NCBI GenBank assembly: GCA_965216605.1
Contig: CBDCGG010000002.1
Coordinates: 806,001 to 870,000, forward strand
Reading direction: 5' to 3'
Source of the DNA: JABAAW01 sp965216605
GTDB lineage: Bacteria; Pseudomonadota; Alphaproteobacteria; JABAAW01
Length of the DNA: 64,000 nucleotides
A program made the position numbers and the translations under genes. Below the pieces are notes generated by a model. That model made no database searches and had not been told where the DNA came from. It worked only from the letters and a program-made list of their open reading frames with translations. Positions 48,381 through 57,012 of this stretch are shown in pieces (within the stretch, counting starts at the first letter, position 1; each line of letters opens with the position of its first letter).

Positions 48381-51300
48381 ATGACCTCCTCTTCCGATCC
48401 CCTCAGCACCGCGCACCGCGCCTTCCTCAAAGCCTGCCGCGCTATTTCATCTTCCTCGAAATCCGAGGCGAACAACAAAGGCTTCATCCGCTTCCAAGAA
48501 CGCCTTACCGCCGAACTCCTCTCCTCCGACCTCTCCCGCATCGACGGAGCAACCTTCGTTCGCGATACCATCGCCCTGTTCAATCTTGGCGCATCTCTAG
48601 CGAAACATCCTCCGCAAAGCCTCGGTAAAGCCCGCCCCTCCATTCGCTTCCTCAAAGCCTTCAGCGACAAAAGCTACGAAGGCGCAAAAGGATTCAGTTT
48701 TCTGCTGCTCCACGAAAACATGCCCTTCCTCGCATCCTCGCTCGCTAACCACTTCGCGCGCGAACGACTCTCAGTACAGCGGTTTATTACCGTCGTCTCC
48801 TCTCGTGACCTCTTCCAAGGCAAGGTCTCCGACGACCCCTCCCTTACACGCGAACAACGCCACGACGATCTCGCCGCCGTTCTCGTCCAATGCCACGGCG
48901 ACGACAGCGAAACGCGACAAAAAGAAATCCAAGATAATGTCAATCGCGTCTGCGCCCGAAACCGCGCCGCCGTCGAAGACTGGCAGCGCATGCGCGAAGC
49001 CATCGACCGACACGCCCAAGAACTGCAACAAAACTTCGCAAGCGACCTCGCCTCCGACAAACACGCGAATCCAACCCTCGAAAAACAAGAAGCCATCGAT
49101 CTGCTCCAGTGGGTTTTGGACGAAAACATGACCTTCCTCGGATTAGCGCGATTGTCAAAACAACAAGCAAAGCCCCAAAAAGAAAGAGAAGGAGAAGGAG
49201 AAGGAGAAGGATTGGGCATTCTTGACGAATCCCGCGACGCAGGCTTCTCGCCGCGCGAACTCTTTACCTCGACAAAGGTGTTCGACGATTTCCGCGCCTC
49301 GTCAGAAAGCGTCGTCATGCTGAAAGCCGAACGCCACGCGCTCGTCCACCGCGATGTGCCGCTCGATGTGCTGTTAAGCAAGGAAATCTCCGGCGGCGGG
49401 ATCGTCGTGTTGGTAGGCTTGCTCACCTCGAAGGGTGCTTACGCCTCGCTCGAATCGGTGCCTTTGCTACGCCGCCAACTGCGCGCTATCGGCGCACGGC
49501 TTGGCGTGGTGGCACGCTCGCAAAAAGCCCGTCATGTGCGCAACCTGCTCCAACTCTATCCGCGCTCGCTCCTGTGGCAAGCTCCCCTCGATACCCTCTG
49601 CCACCACATCGAAGACATGCGTGAAGCCCAACAGCGCGGCAATGTAAAACTGCTTTTGTTGCGTACGCAGGGAAAGCTCTCGGCGGTCGTGTGCATGGCG
49701 AAGCAAAACTACGGGGTGGGCATGGAGCGCGTCTTTGCCCGTATTCTCGCCCGCAAGTTGCAAGCGCGCGTCGAGACCGAAGGTGCGATGATCGGCGAGG
49801 ACGCGCTCGCGCGCGTCCACTTCCGCATCGCGTGCGATGAGCTTCCTTCAGCGAAAGGAGCATCGAGCATCCGCGCGATCGAAGAGGCGCTCGGCAAAGC
49901 GGCGCGCTCGGCAGAAGAGCGCGTCTCTGCCGCGCTGGAGTCGACCTTTCCGTCTGAGCGCTGTCCCGCGCTGCTCGTTCGCTACGCGAAAGCCTTCCCC
50001 GCCGCCTATTGGGAGGAGGAAGAAGCATCCGAAGAAGAGGAAGAACAGAAAGGCGAAAGCAAGCTCCTTGTCGAGGCGCAACTTGCCCAAGACCTCCAAC
50101 TCTGCGAAGAATGCCTTGCGCGCGACGATGGCATCGCCCTCTCGTTTCGCCAACAGAGCGGACAAGCGCATGCTCTCTCGCTGTGCGTGCGCGGCGGGCT
50201 GACGCTCTCCGACCTTGTGCCTATATTAGAGTCGCTCGGCTTCAAGACGCTCACCGAAACGCCGTATCATCTCTCGTTCGCAAACCAAAAGAAGGATGGC
50301 GAGGAAAATGACGCGCACGAACACGCGACGCTCTACCGCGTTCAACTGGAAGCGCGCGCCACGCCCTCGCACCCCGAAGACTTGCCCGCGCGGTTCATCG
50401 CCTGCTTTCAACGCATCCACAAAGGGCTACTGCCCGCCGATTCGTTCAATCGCCTGCTGCTGCTCTGCCATCTCGACTGGCGCGAGGTTGCGCTGCTACG
50501 CGCCATGACGCGCTACTTGCGCCAAGCTGCTGTTCCCTTCTCGCAACAACTTATCGCCGCCGCGCTCGCCCGTGCACCCCACATCGCGGAGAGTCTTGTC
50601 GCCCTCTTCAAGGCGCGCTTGGATCCCGCGCTCGTAGAAAAATCACAAGGCGAGCGAGGAGCAGAAGACTTAATAGCCCGTCACAACGCGAGCATCGAAG
50701 AGCAACTCGCCGAGGTAGCCTCGCGCGAAGACGACCGAATCGTACGCCTGCTGCGTCAGACGGTCGCTGCCATCGCGCGCAGCAACTACTTCCAAGCCAA
50801 CGATGCGACAAGCGAGACGCTTCTTTCGTTCAAGTTCTTCTCGGACAAGCTGGACTTCCTGCCGAGCCCGCGTCCGTGGCGCGAGATCTTCGTCTCCGCC
50901 TCCGACTTCGAGGCGGTGCATCTGCGCTTCGGTCCTGTTGCGCGCGGCGGCTTGCGGTGGTCGGACAGAATCCACGACTTCCGTACCGAGATTCTCGGAC
51001 TAGTCAAGGCGCAGCGCGTGAAGAATGCCGTCATCGTTCCCGTCGGCGCGAAAGGAGGCTTTGTCATCAAGTCTCCCGATCCCGATCCCAAAGCCCGTCA
51101 GCAGCAGGGCATCTCCTGCTACAAACGCTTCATCGCCGCCATGCTGGATATCAGCGACAACTTGCACGATGGTAAATCTGTTTCTCCGCCGCGCACTCGC
51201 CGCTGGGACGGCGACGATACCTACCTAGTCGTCGCCGCCGACAAAGGCACGGCGACCTTCTCCGATATCGCCAACGGCATCGCTATCGAGAAAGGATACT

Positions 51301-53399
51301 GGTTGGGAGACGCCTTCGCATCAGGAGGCTCGGTCGGCTACGATCACAAGCAGATGGGCATCACCTCGCGCGGCGCATGGGAATGTGTCGAGGCGCATTT
51401 TCGCGAGGCGCGTATCGATCGGCAGAAGCCCTTTGCCGTCATCGCCATAGGCGACATGGGCGGCGATGTCTTCGGCAACGGCATGCTCTATTCCGAGCAG
51501 ACCGCGTTGATCGCAGCCTTCAACCACAAGCACATCTTCTTCGATCCCTCCCCCGAAGTCGCCGCAAGCCACAAGGAACGCCGCCGCCTGTTCGACAATC
51601 CCGCGCGCGCGGGTTGGGACAACTACAACGCCTCGCTGATCTCACAGGGAGGAGGGATTTTTCTGCGTAGCGCGAAGACCATTCCCCTCTCCAAAGAAGT
51701 GCGCGCGCGCTTTGATATCGAAGAAGCAAGCCTTCCTCCCGATGCCTTGATCAAGAAAATTCTCCAAGCGCGCACCGACCTATTGTGGTTCGGCGGCATC
51801 GGAACTTTTGTCAAAGCCGAGCGCGAGAACAACGCCGACATCGGCGACCACGCCAACGATTCCACGCGCGTATCAGGAGCAGAGTTGCGTGCCAAGGTTA
51901 TCGGCGAGGGGGCAAACTTGGGCATGACGCAGGCGGGGCGCGTCGAGTTCGCGCTCAATGGCGGGCGGTGCAACATGGATGCCATCGACAACTCGGCGGG
52001 GGTCGATTGCTCGGATCACGAGGTCAACATCAAGATCCTGCTCGCGCTTGCAGAAAGAGCGGGGACGATCAACGAACAACAACGACAGAAGATTCTCGTC
52101 AGTATGACGGACGATATCGCGCACGATGTCTTGTCGAATAACTATCACCAAAGCCAAGCCTTGTCGTTGATGGAATCGCTGGGCTTGCGCAACATCGAAC
52201 GACAGCGTTTGCTCATCCGCGACCTAGTGCGCGAGGCGGGCTTGGAGCGCAAGCTCGAAGAGCTGCCGAACGAAGAAGAGATCGACCGAAGACGCGACGA
52301 GAAGAAAGCGCTCACCCGTCCCGAACTCTCGGTGCTGCTGTGCTACACGAAGAATGCGCTCTACGAAAAGGTGCTGGCATCCGATCTGCCCGACGATGCG
52401 CGGCTCTTTTCTCTGCTACGCGATTACTTTCCTCAGAAGCTACGCGACGAGTTTCTCGACGATATTCGCAAGCATCCTTTGAAGCGCGAGATCATCGCGA
52501 CCCGCCTGACAAGCCTCATCGTCGATCACTTGGGCGCAAGCTTTCTCGCCGAGGTGCGGCGCGAGACGGGCGCAAGCACCGTCGACATCGCGCGCGCTGC
52601 CTTTGTCGTCATGCAGCTCTTTGCGTTGCACGACCTTTGGAGCAGAATCGATGCGCTCGACGATAAGATCGCCGCGCCAAGAGCCACCCGCATGCGCTAC
52701 GAGACGCAACGCATGCTCTTTCGTTTGAGCGCGTGGTTCTTGCATCGCTCGATCGATCTGTCGTCGTTGGATGCTGTCCAACAGCGATTCGCTTCCAAGA
52801 TCGCCGATTTGGAGCGACTGCCGCAGAATCTTCCCTCCTATTTTCAAAACGAGTTTCAAGAGCGCGCCGCCATCTTTGCTCCGCACGAGGGTGACGACAC
52901 GACAGAGCTAGCGCGTGCGGAGGGCTTGGCGCGCGATCTCGCTTTACTCAAACTTCGCTCGACCTTTTGCGACATCGCCCTGCTTGCAGAAAAGAGCAAG
53001 GTCAAGGCGCAGATAGCGGGGCGGTGCTACTATGCGGTGAGCGAAAAGTTCGGCTTCGATCGCTTGCGCACAACGCTCGATCGCTTGCAAGGCAGCGCAG
53101 ATCCGTGGCAACAACGCGCGCTCGCCAATGCCATCGACGACCTGTGGGAGATGCAGGGATTCTTCACCGAGCAGGCACTCAAAACCCAACACGGTATTGA
53201 AGCCGCAAAGGGGGGGGCAAAAGAAGATGGTGCGGACGCTTTGGAAAAGGTTGTCGAGGCGTGGTTTGCAGACAACTCTAGGGCATTCGAGCGACTCATG
53301 CCGTTGTTGCAAGAGGCGCGTGGGAGCGTAAGATTGCCGATGGTGATGGTCTTGATGCGTACTTTCCATCAAACTGCTGCTGCTTTGACGGCATCTTAA
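48381..53399 (+). CDS. NAD-specific glutamate dehydrogenase, large (180-kDa) type
   Basis: 1,672 residues. N-terminal half with ACT-like regulatory segments (ENMTFLGLARL; SLCVRGGLTLSDLVPILESLGFKTL). The catalytic domain lies at about 840-1240: FEAVHLRFGPVARGGLRWSDR, VIVPVGAKGGFVIK (substrate Lys), VVAADKGTATFSDIANGIA, WLGDAFASGGSVGYDHKQMGIT and FAVIAIGDMGGDVFGNGML. It oxidises glutamate to 2-oxoglutarate with NAD. Two low-complexity inserts (EREGEGEGEGLG; EEEEASEEEEEQKGES) enlarge it. Start by first ATG matching family length; there is no clear Shine-Dalgarno. It stands alone. Confidence 0.96.
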   Translation: MTSSSDPLSTAHRAFLKACRAISSSSKSEANNKGFIRFQERLTAELLSSDLSRIDGATFVRDTIALFNLGASLAKHPPQSLGKARPSIRFLKAFSDKSYEGAKGFSFLLLHENMPFLASSLANHFARERLSVQRFITVVSSRDLFQGKVSDDPSLTREQRHDDLAAVLVQCHGDDSETRQKEIQDNVNRVCARNRAAVEDWQRMREAIDRHAQELQQNFASDLASDKHANPTLEKQEAIDLLQWVLDENMTFLGLARLSKQQAKPQKEREGEGEGEGLGILDESRDAGFSPRELFTSTKVFDDFRASSESVVMLKAERHALVHRDVPLDVLLSKEISGGGIVVLVGLLTSKGAYASLESVPLLRRQLRAIGARLGVVARSQKARHVRNLLQLYPRSLLWQAPLDTLCHHIEDMREAQQRGNVKLLLLRTQGKLSAVVCMAKQNYGVGMERVFARILARKLQARVETEGAMIGEDALARVHFRIACDELPSAKGASSIRAIEEALGKAARSAEERVSAALESTFPSERCPALLVRYAKAFPAAYWEEEEASEEEEEQKGESKLLVEAQLAQDLQLCEECLARDDGIALSFRQQSGQAHALSLCVRGGLTLSDLVPILESLGFKTLTETPYHLSFANQKKDGEENDAHEHATLYRVQLEARATPSHPEDLPARFIACFQRIHKGLLPADSFNRLLLLCHLDWREVALLRAMTRYLRQAAVPFSQQLIAAALARAPHIAESLVALFKARLDPALVEKSQGERGAEDLIARHNASIEEQLAEVASREDDRIVRLLRQTVAAIARSNYFQANDATSETLLSFKFFSDKLDFLPSPRPWREIFVSASDFEAVHLRFGPVARGGLRWSDRIHDFRTEILGLVKAQRVKNAVIVPVGAKGGFVIKSPDPDPKARQQQGISCYKRFIAAMLDISDNLHDGKSVSPPRTRRWDGDDTYLVVAADKGTATFSDIANGIAIEKGYWLGDAFASGGSVGYDHKQMGITSRGAWECVEAHFREARIDRQKPFAVIAIGDMGGDVFGNGMLYSEQTALIAAFNHKHIFFDPSPEVAASHKERRRLFDNPARAGWDNYNASLISQGGGIFLRSAKTIPLSKEVRARFDIEEASLPPDALIKKILQARTDLLWFGGIGTFVKAERENNADIGDHANDSTRVSGAELRAKVIGEGANLGMTQAGRVEFALNGGRCNMDAIDNSAGVDCSDHEVNIKILLALAERAGTINEQQRQKILVSMTDDIAHDVLSNNYHQSQALSLMESLGLRNIERQRLLIRDLVREAGLERKLEELPNEEEIDRRRDEKKALTRPELSVLLCYTKNALYEKVLASDLPDDARLFSLLRDYFPQKLRDEFLDDIRKHPLKREIIATRLTSLIVDHLGASFLAEVRRETGASTVDIARAAFVVMQLFALHDLWSRIDALDDKIAAPRATRMRYETQRMLFRLSAWFLHRSIDLSSLDAVQQRFASKIADLERLPQNLPSYFQNEFQERAAIFAPHEGDDTTELARAEGLARDLALLKLRSTFCDIALLAEKSKVKAQIAGRCYYAVSEKFGFDRLRTTLDRLQGSADPWQQRALANAIDDLWEMQGFFTEQALKTQHGIEAAKGGAKEDGADALEKVVEAWFADNSRAFERLMPLLQEARGSVRLPMVMVLMRTFHQTAAALTAS

Positions 53400-53400
53400 A

Positions 53401-53421
53401 AGTGCCGTGCGCTATGGCACT
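53401..53421. terminator. Hairpin after the glutamate dehydrogenase
   Basis: AGTGCC (53401-53406) and GGCACT (53416-53421) with a 9-base loop, two bases after the stop codon. There is no T-run, so it may act as an mRNA 3'-end stabiliser rather than an intrinsic terminator. Confidence 0.4.
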
Positions 53422-53433
53422 AAAGCGCGTTTC

Positions 53434-53462
53434 TTGACAAGCCAACGCATAAGGAATACATA
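53434..53462 (+). promoter_or_regulatory. Sigma-70-like promoter of yaaA
   Basis: TTGACA (53434-53439), 17-base spacer, TACATA (53457-53462). Start expected near 53469; a leader of about 34 bases without a clear Shine-Dalgarno. Confidence 0.5.
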
Positions 53463-53502
53463 AGTAACGCCACATAAATAACATCTAGACTATTTCTCGC
53501 GC

Positions 53503-54393
53503 ATGACTCTGCTTTGCCTGCTTTCGCCCGCCAAGCGTCTGGAGTTTTCTCGTCCGCAACCCCTCGCTTGCACTCTCGGCGTTCCCCAGTTTGCCCAAGA
53601 AGCCTCGCGCATCGCACTAGCCCTGAAGAGGCTGACGCAAAAGCAGTTGCAGGACTTGATGGGGATCTCGGCATCTCTTGCCGCGCGCGCTCACTCGCAG
53701 TATCAGGCTTTTTCTGCTACGGCAGATGCCTCTAACAATTCAAGCCGCGCTGCGCTCTACGCCTTCCATGGCGACACCTACATCGGGCTCAACGCCTACG
53801 CTTGGGACAAGGCAAGCGTCGCGCGGGCGCAAACGCGCCTGCGAATTCTCTCAGGGCTTTACGGTATCTTGCGTCCGCTCGATGCAATACAGCCCTATCG
53901 TTGCGAGATGGGACTGCGTCTCGGCAAGCTTGCTGCCTTGAAGAGCGCATCAGAGTTTGCGGAAGTGTTTGCGGATGCCGCCCTGTCTCAACTATCTCCT
54001 CAAGCCTCTTCTCAATCTCTTGCGCATTTTTGGCGCGGGCGCGTTGCGCTTGCCTTGCAATCGGATATCGATCGGACGGGAGCGCGCTGGCTCGTCAATC
54101 TTGCCTCGAAAGAGTATATCCGTGCTGTCGAGGGCGTTTCTGTCCCCCTTGTCGAAGTTGTTTTTGCGGAAGAGCGTGGTGGTGTCGAGCGCAGGCTCGG
54201 CATGGCAGAAAAGCGCATGCGCGGCATTTTGGCGCGTTACATTGTGGAGAACGATCTCTGCGATATCGACCAGCTCCGATCTTTTGGCGAGAGTGGCGAT
54301 CAGCACGGCTACCGATTCGCTTCTGCCTCTGATGACGGCAGTCTGTTGCGTTTCGTCAAACCCTCTAGTCCAGCCCGCAATTCTGCCCGCTAG
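53503..54393 (+). CDS. yaaA: YaaA family peroxide-stress protein
   Basis: 296 residues, against about 255-260 usual; the extra length is at the C-terminus. LLSPAKRLEF at the start, RAALYAFHGDTYIGLNAYAW, LRILSGLYGILRPLDAIQPYRCEMG, NLASKEYIRAV and KRMRGILARYIVEN are the UPF0246 hallmarks. In E. coli YaaA limits intracellular free iron and DNA damage during hydrogen-peroxide stress and it binds DNA. It has its own promoter-like site. It converges on the ceramidase-like gene. Confidence 0.93.
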   Translation: MTLLCLLSPAKRLEFSRPQPLACTLGVPQFAQEASRIALALKRLTQKQLQDLMGISASLAARAHSQYQAFSATADASNNSSRAALYAFHGDTYIGLNAYAWDKASVARAQTRLRILSGLYGILRPLDAIQPYRCEMGLRLGKLAALKSASEFAEVFADAALSQLSPQASSQSLAHFWRGRVALALQSDIDRTGARWLVNLASKEYIRAVEGVSVPLVEVVFAEERGGVERRLGMAEKRMRGILARYIVENDLCDIDQLRSFGESGDQHGYRFASASDDGSLLRFVKPSSPARNSAR

Positions 54394-54414
54394 AGCGTCA
54401 GCATAAGGCTCTAG
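54390..54414. terminator. Bidirectional hairpin between convergent genes
   Basis: CTAGAGC (54390-54396) and GCTCTAG (54408-54414), loop 11. Each arm contains the stop codon of one of the two convergent genes (yaaA and the ceramidase-like gene). No strong T-run. Confidence 0.4.
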
Positions 54415-55112
54415 AACCTTGTAGAGACCTCGACTTCTGCGTGCCTTTTGGAGGAGAGCGGGATTCCTCGGATGATGAGATAGGAAGCCACGGCGTTCGC
54501 CAGATGCCACATCCAATGGGTTCCGTGCGTGTATTGTGCGCACTGCGGGATGTCGATACTTTTGAAGAAGAGTGCGAAGACCAAAACGACGCCTCCCAAG
54601 AAGAGCGTTCCGCCGCTTGCGAACTCGCCGCGCATCATCAAGGCGAACGACAACAGCAAGAGCCAAAAGACGAATCCCGTATGCTCGATGCCGCTGAAGG
54701 CGAAGCCGTGGAGGTTGCTGAGAGGGGTGAGCGCAAAGCTAGTTGCTAGGATGAAGATGATGGTGAAGAAGGTTTCCATCGTCGCCATTTTCAACCCGCG
54801 CGAGAGAACAGCCCATGAAGCGAGAATATCGAACAGAAGGATGGGCAACAGGTCGTAGACCAACGACAAGCGTGTGCCGTGCATGTGGAAGGCAAAACTC
54901 ACCACGCCGATGCTCATCGTGCTGAGTGCCATGAAGAGTCGCAAGCCGTCTCCTTTTGCGCTACCGAAGCACATGCGCAGTCCCAACAATCCTGCGCAGA
55001 CGAAGGCGAGCGCGCTAAAGGTGTTAAAGGGTTCTTGCCACTCACCGAGCGCGACGCGCTCGCAGTACAGACCTAGACTGGCGACTTCGCCGGAGCCTAA
55101 AAACTTCAACAT
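54411..55112 (-). CDS. Ceramidase-like (CREST family) membrane protein, paralogue 1
   Basis: 233 residues with about seven membrane helices. LYCERVALGEWQEPFNTFSALAF matches the YCER...EPxN opening of bacterial ceramidase-domain proteins (PF05875). SFAFHMHGTRLSLVYDLLPILLF supplies the conserved His and Asp, and YTHGTHWMWHLANAVASYL the second His pair; in CREST hydrolases these bind zinc. I infer an inner-membrane amidase or lipid hydrolase; the substrate is unknown, and ceramides are rare in bacteria. AAAGGA lies about 10 bases before the ATG. The second copy is 176 bases upstream. Confidence 0.75.
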   Translation of the reverse strand: MLKFLGSGEVASLGLYCERVALGEWQEPFNTFSALAFVCAGLLGLRMCFGSAKGDGLRLFMALSTMSIGVVSFAFHMHGTRLSLVYDLLPILLFDILASWAVLSRGLKMATMETFFTIIFILATSFALTPLSNLHGFAFSGIEHTGFVFWLLLLSFALMMRGEFASGGTLFLGGVVLVFALFFKSIDIPQCAQYTHGTHWMWHLANAVASYLIIRGIPLSSKRHAEVEVSTRF

Positions 55113-55152
55113 CTGAAATGGTATCCTTTAATGACGATACTTGACGGAGGGG

Positions 55153-55172
55153 GAGGAGTGCAGCCCCTCCTC
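55153..55172. repeat. Inverted repeat between ceramidase-like genes
   Basis: GAGGAG (55153-55158) and CTCCTC (55167-55172) with an 8-base loop, followed on the plus strand by TTTTG. GAGGGG/CCCCTC can pair alternatively. On the gene strand it is a hairpin in the spacer. Confidence 0.4.
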
Positions 55173-55288
55173 TTTTGTTGTATGTGTATGGTAGTGCAAA
55201 GTAGGGTTGTTTGCAAGCTAAAGAGCAAGGCGGCAGAGCATCGTTGTTTTTCTTCGCTCTAGAGGAAGAAGCAAGAAAAAATACCTTC

Positions 55289-56077
55289 TTACGAAGACCG
55301 CCTCGGCAAGAAAACAACCAGCAAAAACAACGCAACCGCGTTCAGCGTATGCCACAAGAAATGCGTCCCGTAAGACCACTCCCCCAACCCCTCAGCGCAA
55401 AGCGGCAAGTCTAACGAGCGTATCGTCAACGAGCCAACTAACACCACAAAAGCTACCCCCAATCCTCTAGCAGAACGCGACAAATCGGCGTTGTCTTTAA
55501 TGTTGGCTCGGTATCCAATCCCTAACGCAATCAACCCTAACGCCAAAATAGCAGAGAAGTAAACATTTCCGCCCTGCAAACGCTCTCCCACAAAAGGCAG
55601 GTAAGAGAACAACGGCGCAAGCGCAAAAATGGCAACAACCCCTCCGCAAGCCTGCCAAGCCTTGAACGCCAAGCCTCGCACCAGCAACGCAAAACTCGCG
55701 CGTAGCATAAAGATAAGAAGCACCAGCGCATCCAACAAGGCAAAAAGAGCCAAGCCGCTCGCGTGAAAAGTCCACGACGCAACGCCGATAGCAGAAAGAT
55801 TCAAGCACAGCATCAAACGAGTTCTGTCGCGGGCAGAGCTTGGCGCAAAGCTACGACGATAAACCAGATAGCCCGCAAAAGCCGCGAGCAGAAAAAACAA
55901 GCTGCTCCAAGTGTTCAGAGGCTCTTGCCACCAGCCCGCCGCCGCGCGTTCGCAATAAATGTCCAGCAAGGACAAGCCCTCTCCCCAAAGTTCTCCCCAA
56001 GACGGCGGCGGAGCTGCCCCTGCGCCTTGTAGGTCGGGGGGGTTGAAATACGCAAACTTGTCCGCAAACTTGTCCAT
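55289..56077 (-). CDS. Ceramidase-like (CREST family) membrane protein, paralogue 2
   Basis: 262 residues. IYCERAAAGWWQEPLNTWSSLFFLLAA, ASWTFHASGLALFALLDALVLLIF and SYGTHFLWHTLNAVALFLLV give the same His, Asp and His-xxx-His positions as paralogue 1, so the metal site seems intact. A 40-residue Pro/Gly-rich N-terminal extension precedes the first helix. The two proteins are clearly diverged (low identity outside motifs), so the duplication is old or each came separately. The start at 56077 is the only ATG before homology. Function unknown. Confidence 0.72.
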   Translation of the reverse strand: MDKFADKFAYFNPPDLQGAGAAPPPSWGELWGEGLSLLDIYCERAAAGWWQEPLNTWSSLFFLLAAFAGYLVYRRSFAPSSARDRTRLMLCLNLSAIGVASWTFHASGLALFALLDALVLLIFMLRASFALLVRGLAFKAWQACGGVVAIFALAPLFSYLPFVGERLQGGNVYFSAILALGLIALGIGYRANIKDNADLSRSARGLGVAFVVLVGSLTIRSLDLPLCAEGLGEWSYGTHFLWHTLNAVALFLLVVFLPRRSS

Positions 56078-56125
56078 AGAGTGACCGACCCTAAATGCTT
56101 TTCTTGAGCATTGTCAACAGCGTTG

Positions 56126-56407
56126 TCAACCTTTGCAAATACGATGGACTATCACCATCGCCCCCGCTGTTGGAGAGGATTTTAGGTTCGCTTCTTCTGT
56201 GCGTTGTTCTAGCAGCTTGTGGCTCTGCTCTGTGCAGAAGTGCTGAAAGTCTGTAAGCGAGCCCGCATCGTCCGAAAGAACGCGCAGGATACTTCCCGAA
56301 GCAAGGCTTTGTAACCTCTTGCGCGCCTTCAAAACCGGCAGAGGACAGATAAGACCGCGCGTATCCAGCGTCTCTTCGGTTATCTCTTTCGTTGTTTCTT
56401 CGGTCAT
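56126..56407 (-). CDS. tusA: TusA/SirA-like sulfur-carrier protein
   Basis: 93 residues. LDTRGLICPLPVLKARKRLQSL holds the CPxP motif with the sulfur-carrying Cys; GSILRVLSDDAGSLTDFQHFCTEQSHKLLE completes the fold. TusA relays sulfur from IscS to tRNA thiolation or other acceptors. The ATG at 56407 follows GAAGAGA. It is divergent from yhhQ, only 52 bases away. The N-terminal TEETTKEITEET is a short acidic repeat. Among TusA-family members, function in molybdenum-cofactor or sulfur oxidation cannot be excluded. Confidence 0.85.
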   Translation of the reverse strand: MTEETTKEITEETLDTRGLICPLPVLKARKRLQSLASGSILRVLSDDAGSLTDFQHFCTEQSHKLLEQRTEEANLKSSPTAGAMVIVHRICKG

Positions 56408-56423
56408 TCTCTTCAATGCCCCC

Positions 56424-56452
56424 TTGCAACGCCTCCTGCTGCAACGCATGAT
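56424..56452 (+). promoter_or_regulatory. Candidate leaderless promoter of yhhQ
   Basis: TTGCAA (56424-56429), 17-base spacer, CATGAT (56447-56452), then 7 bases to the ATG at 56460. Confidence 0.4.
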
Positions 56453-56459
56453 AGTGGCC

Positions 56460-57008
56460 ATGTTGAGAAAAAACATCTCTTTTTTGCTCCCCCCCCTGTT
56501 GCCTAGCGCGGCGATGGTTGCGGTCGTCGCCCTCTCGAATGTTTGGGCGCAGGAGGCATATCGCATCAACGACTATCTGCTGTGGGCGAGCTTTACCTAT
56601 CCCTTCGCCTTCGCGGTGACCGACTATACCACATTGTTCTACGGCGCACCCCTCGCACGCCGAGTGGTCGCTTATGGCTTCGTGGTGGCGGGGGGTTGTT
56701 CTTTTCTGCTCGCAACGCCGCGTATCGCCATGGCGTCGCTTACTGCCTTCGCCGTGAGCCAGCTGCTCGATATCGCCGTCTTCGTGCGCTTGCGCCGTGC
56801 GGCTTGGTGGAAGGCTCCGCTAGTCTCCAGCAGCGTCGCTTCCTTGCTCGACACTTGGATTTTCTTCGCGCTAGCTTTTTTCGCCAGCGGAATCGCATGG
56901 CAGAAACTTGCGCTCGGTGATTTGTGCGTCAAACTCCTCTTCGCACTCTGCCTACTTCTGCCATTCCGCTTGCTGTTGCGACACAAGGGGTTCGCGCGCG
57001 TAGTTTAG
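56460..57008 (+). CDS. yhhQ: YhhQ/COG1738 family queuosine-precursor transporter
   Basis: 182 residues, about six membrane helices. AMVAVVALSNVWAQ, INDYLLWASFTYPFAFAVTDYTTLFYG and ASLTAFAVSQLLDIAVFVRLRR are the family signature (SN, FTYPxAFxVTD, QxxD). In E. coli YhhQ imports preQ0 and preQ1. I chose the ATG at 56460 because a promoter-like pair sits just before it; the ATG at 56448 would lie inside the -10. queA starts 4 bases after the stop, so the two share an mRNA and a pathway. Confidence 0.85.
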   Translation: MLRKNISFLLPPLLPSAAMVAVVALSNVWAQEAYRINDYLLWASFTYPFAFAVTDYTTLFYGAPLARRVVAYGFVVAGGCSFLLATPRIAMASLTAFAVSQLLDIAVFVRLRRAAWWKAPLVSSSVASLLDTWIFFALAFFASGIAWQKLALGDLCVKLLFALCLLLPFRLLLRHKGFARVV

Positions 57009-57012
57009 CCTC

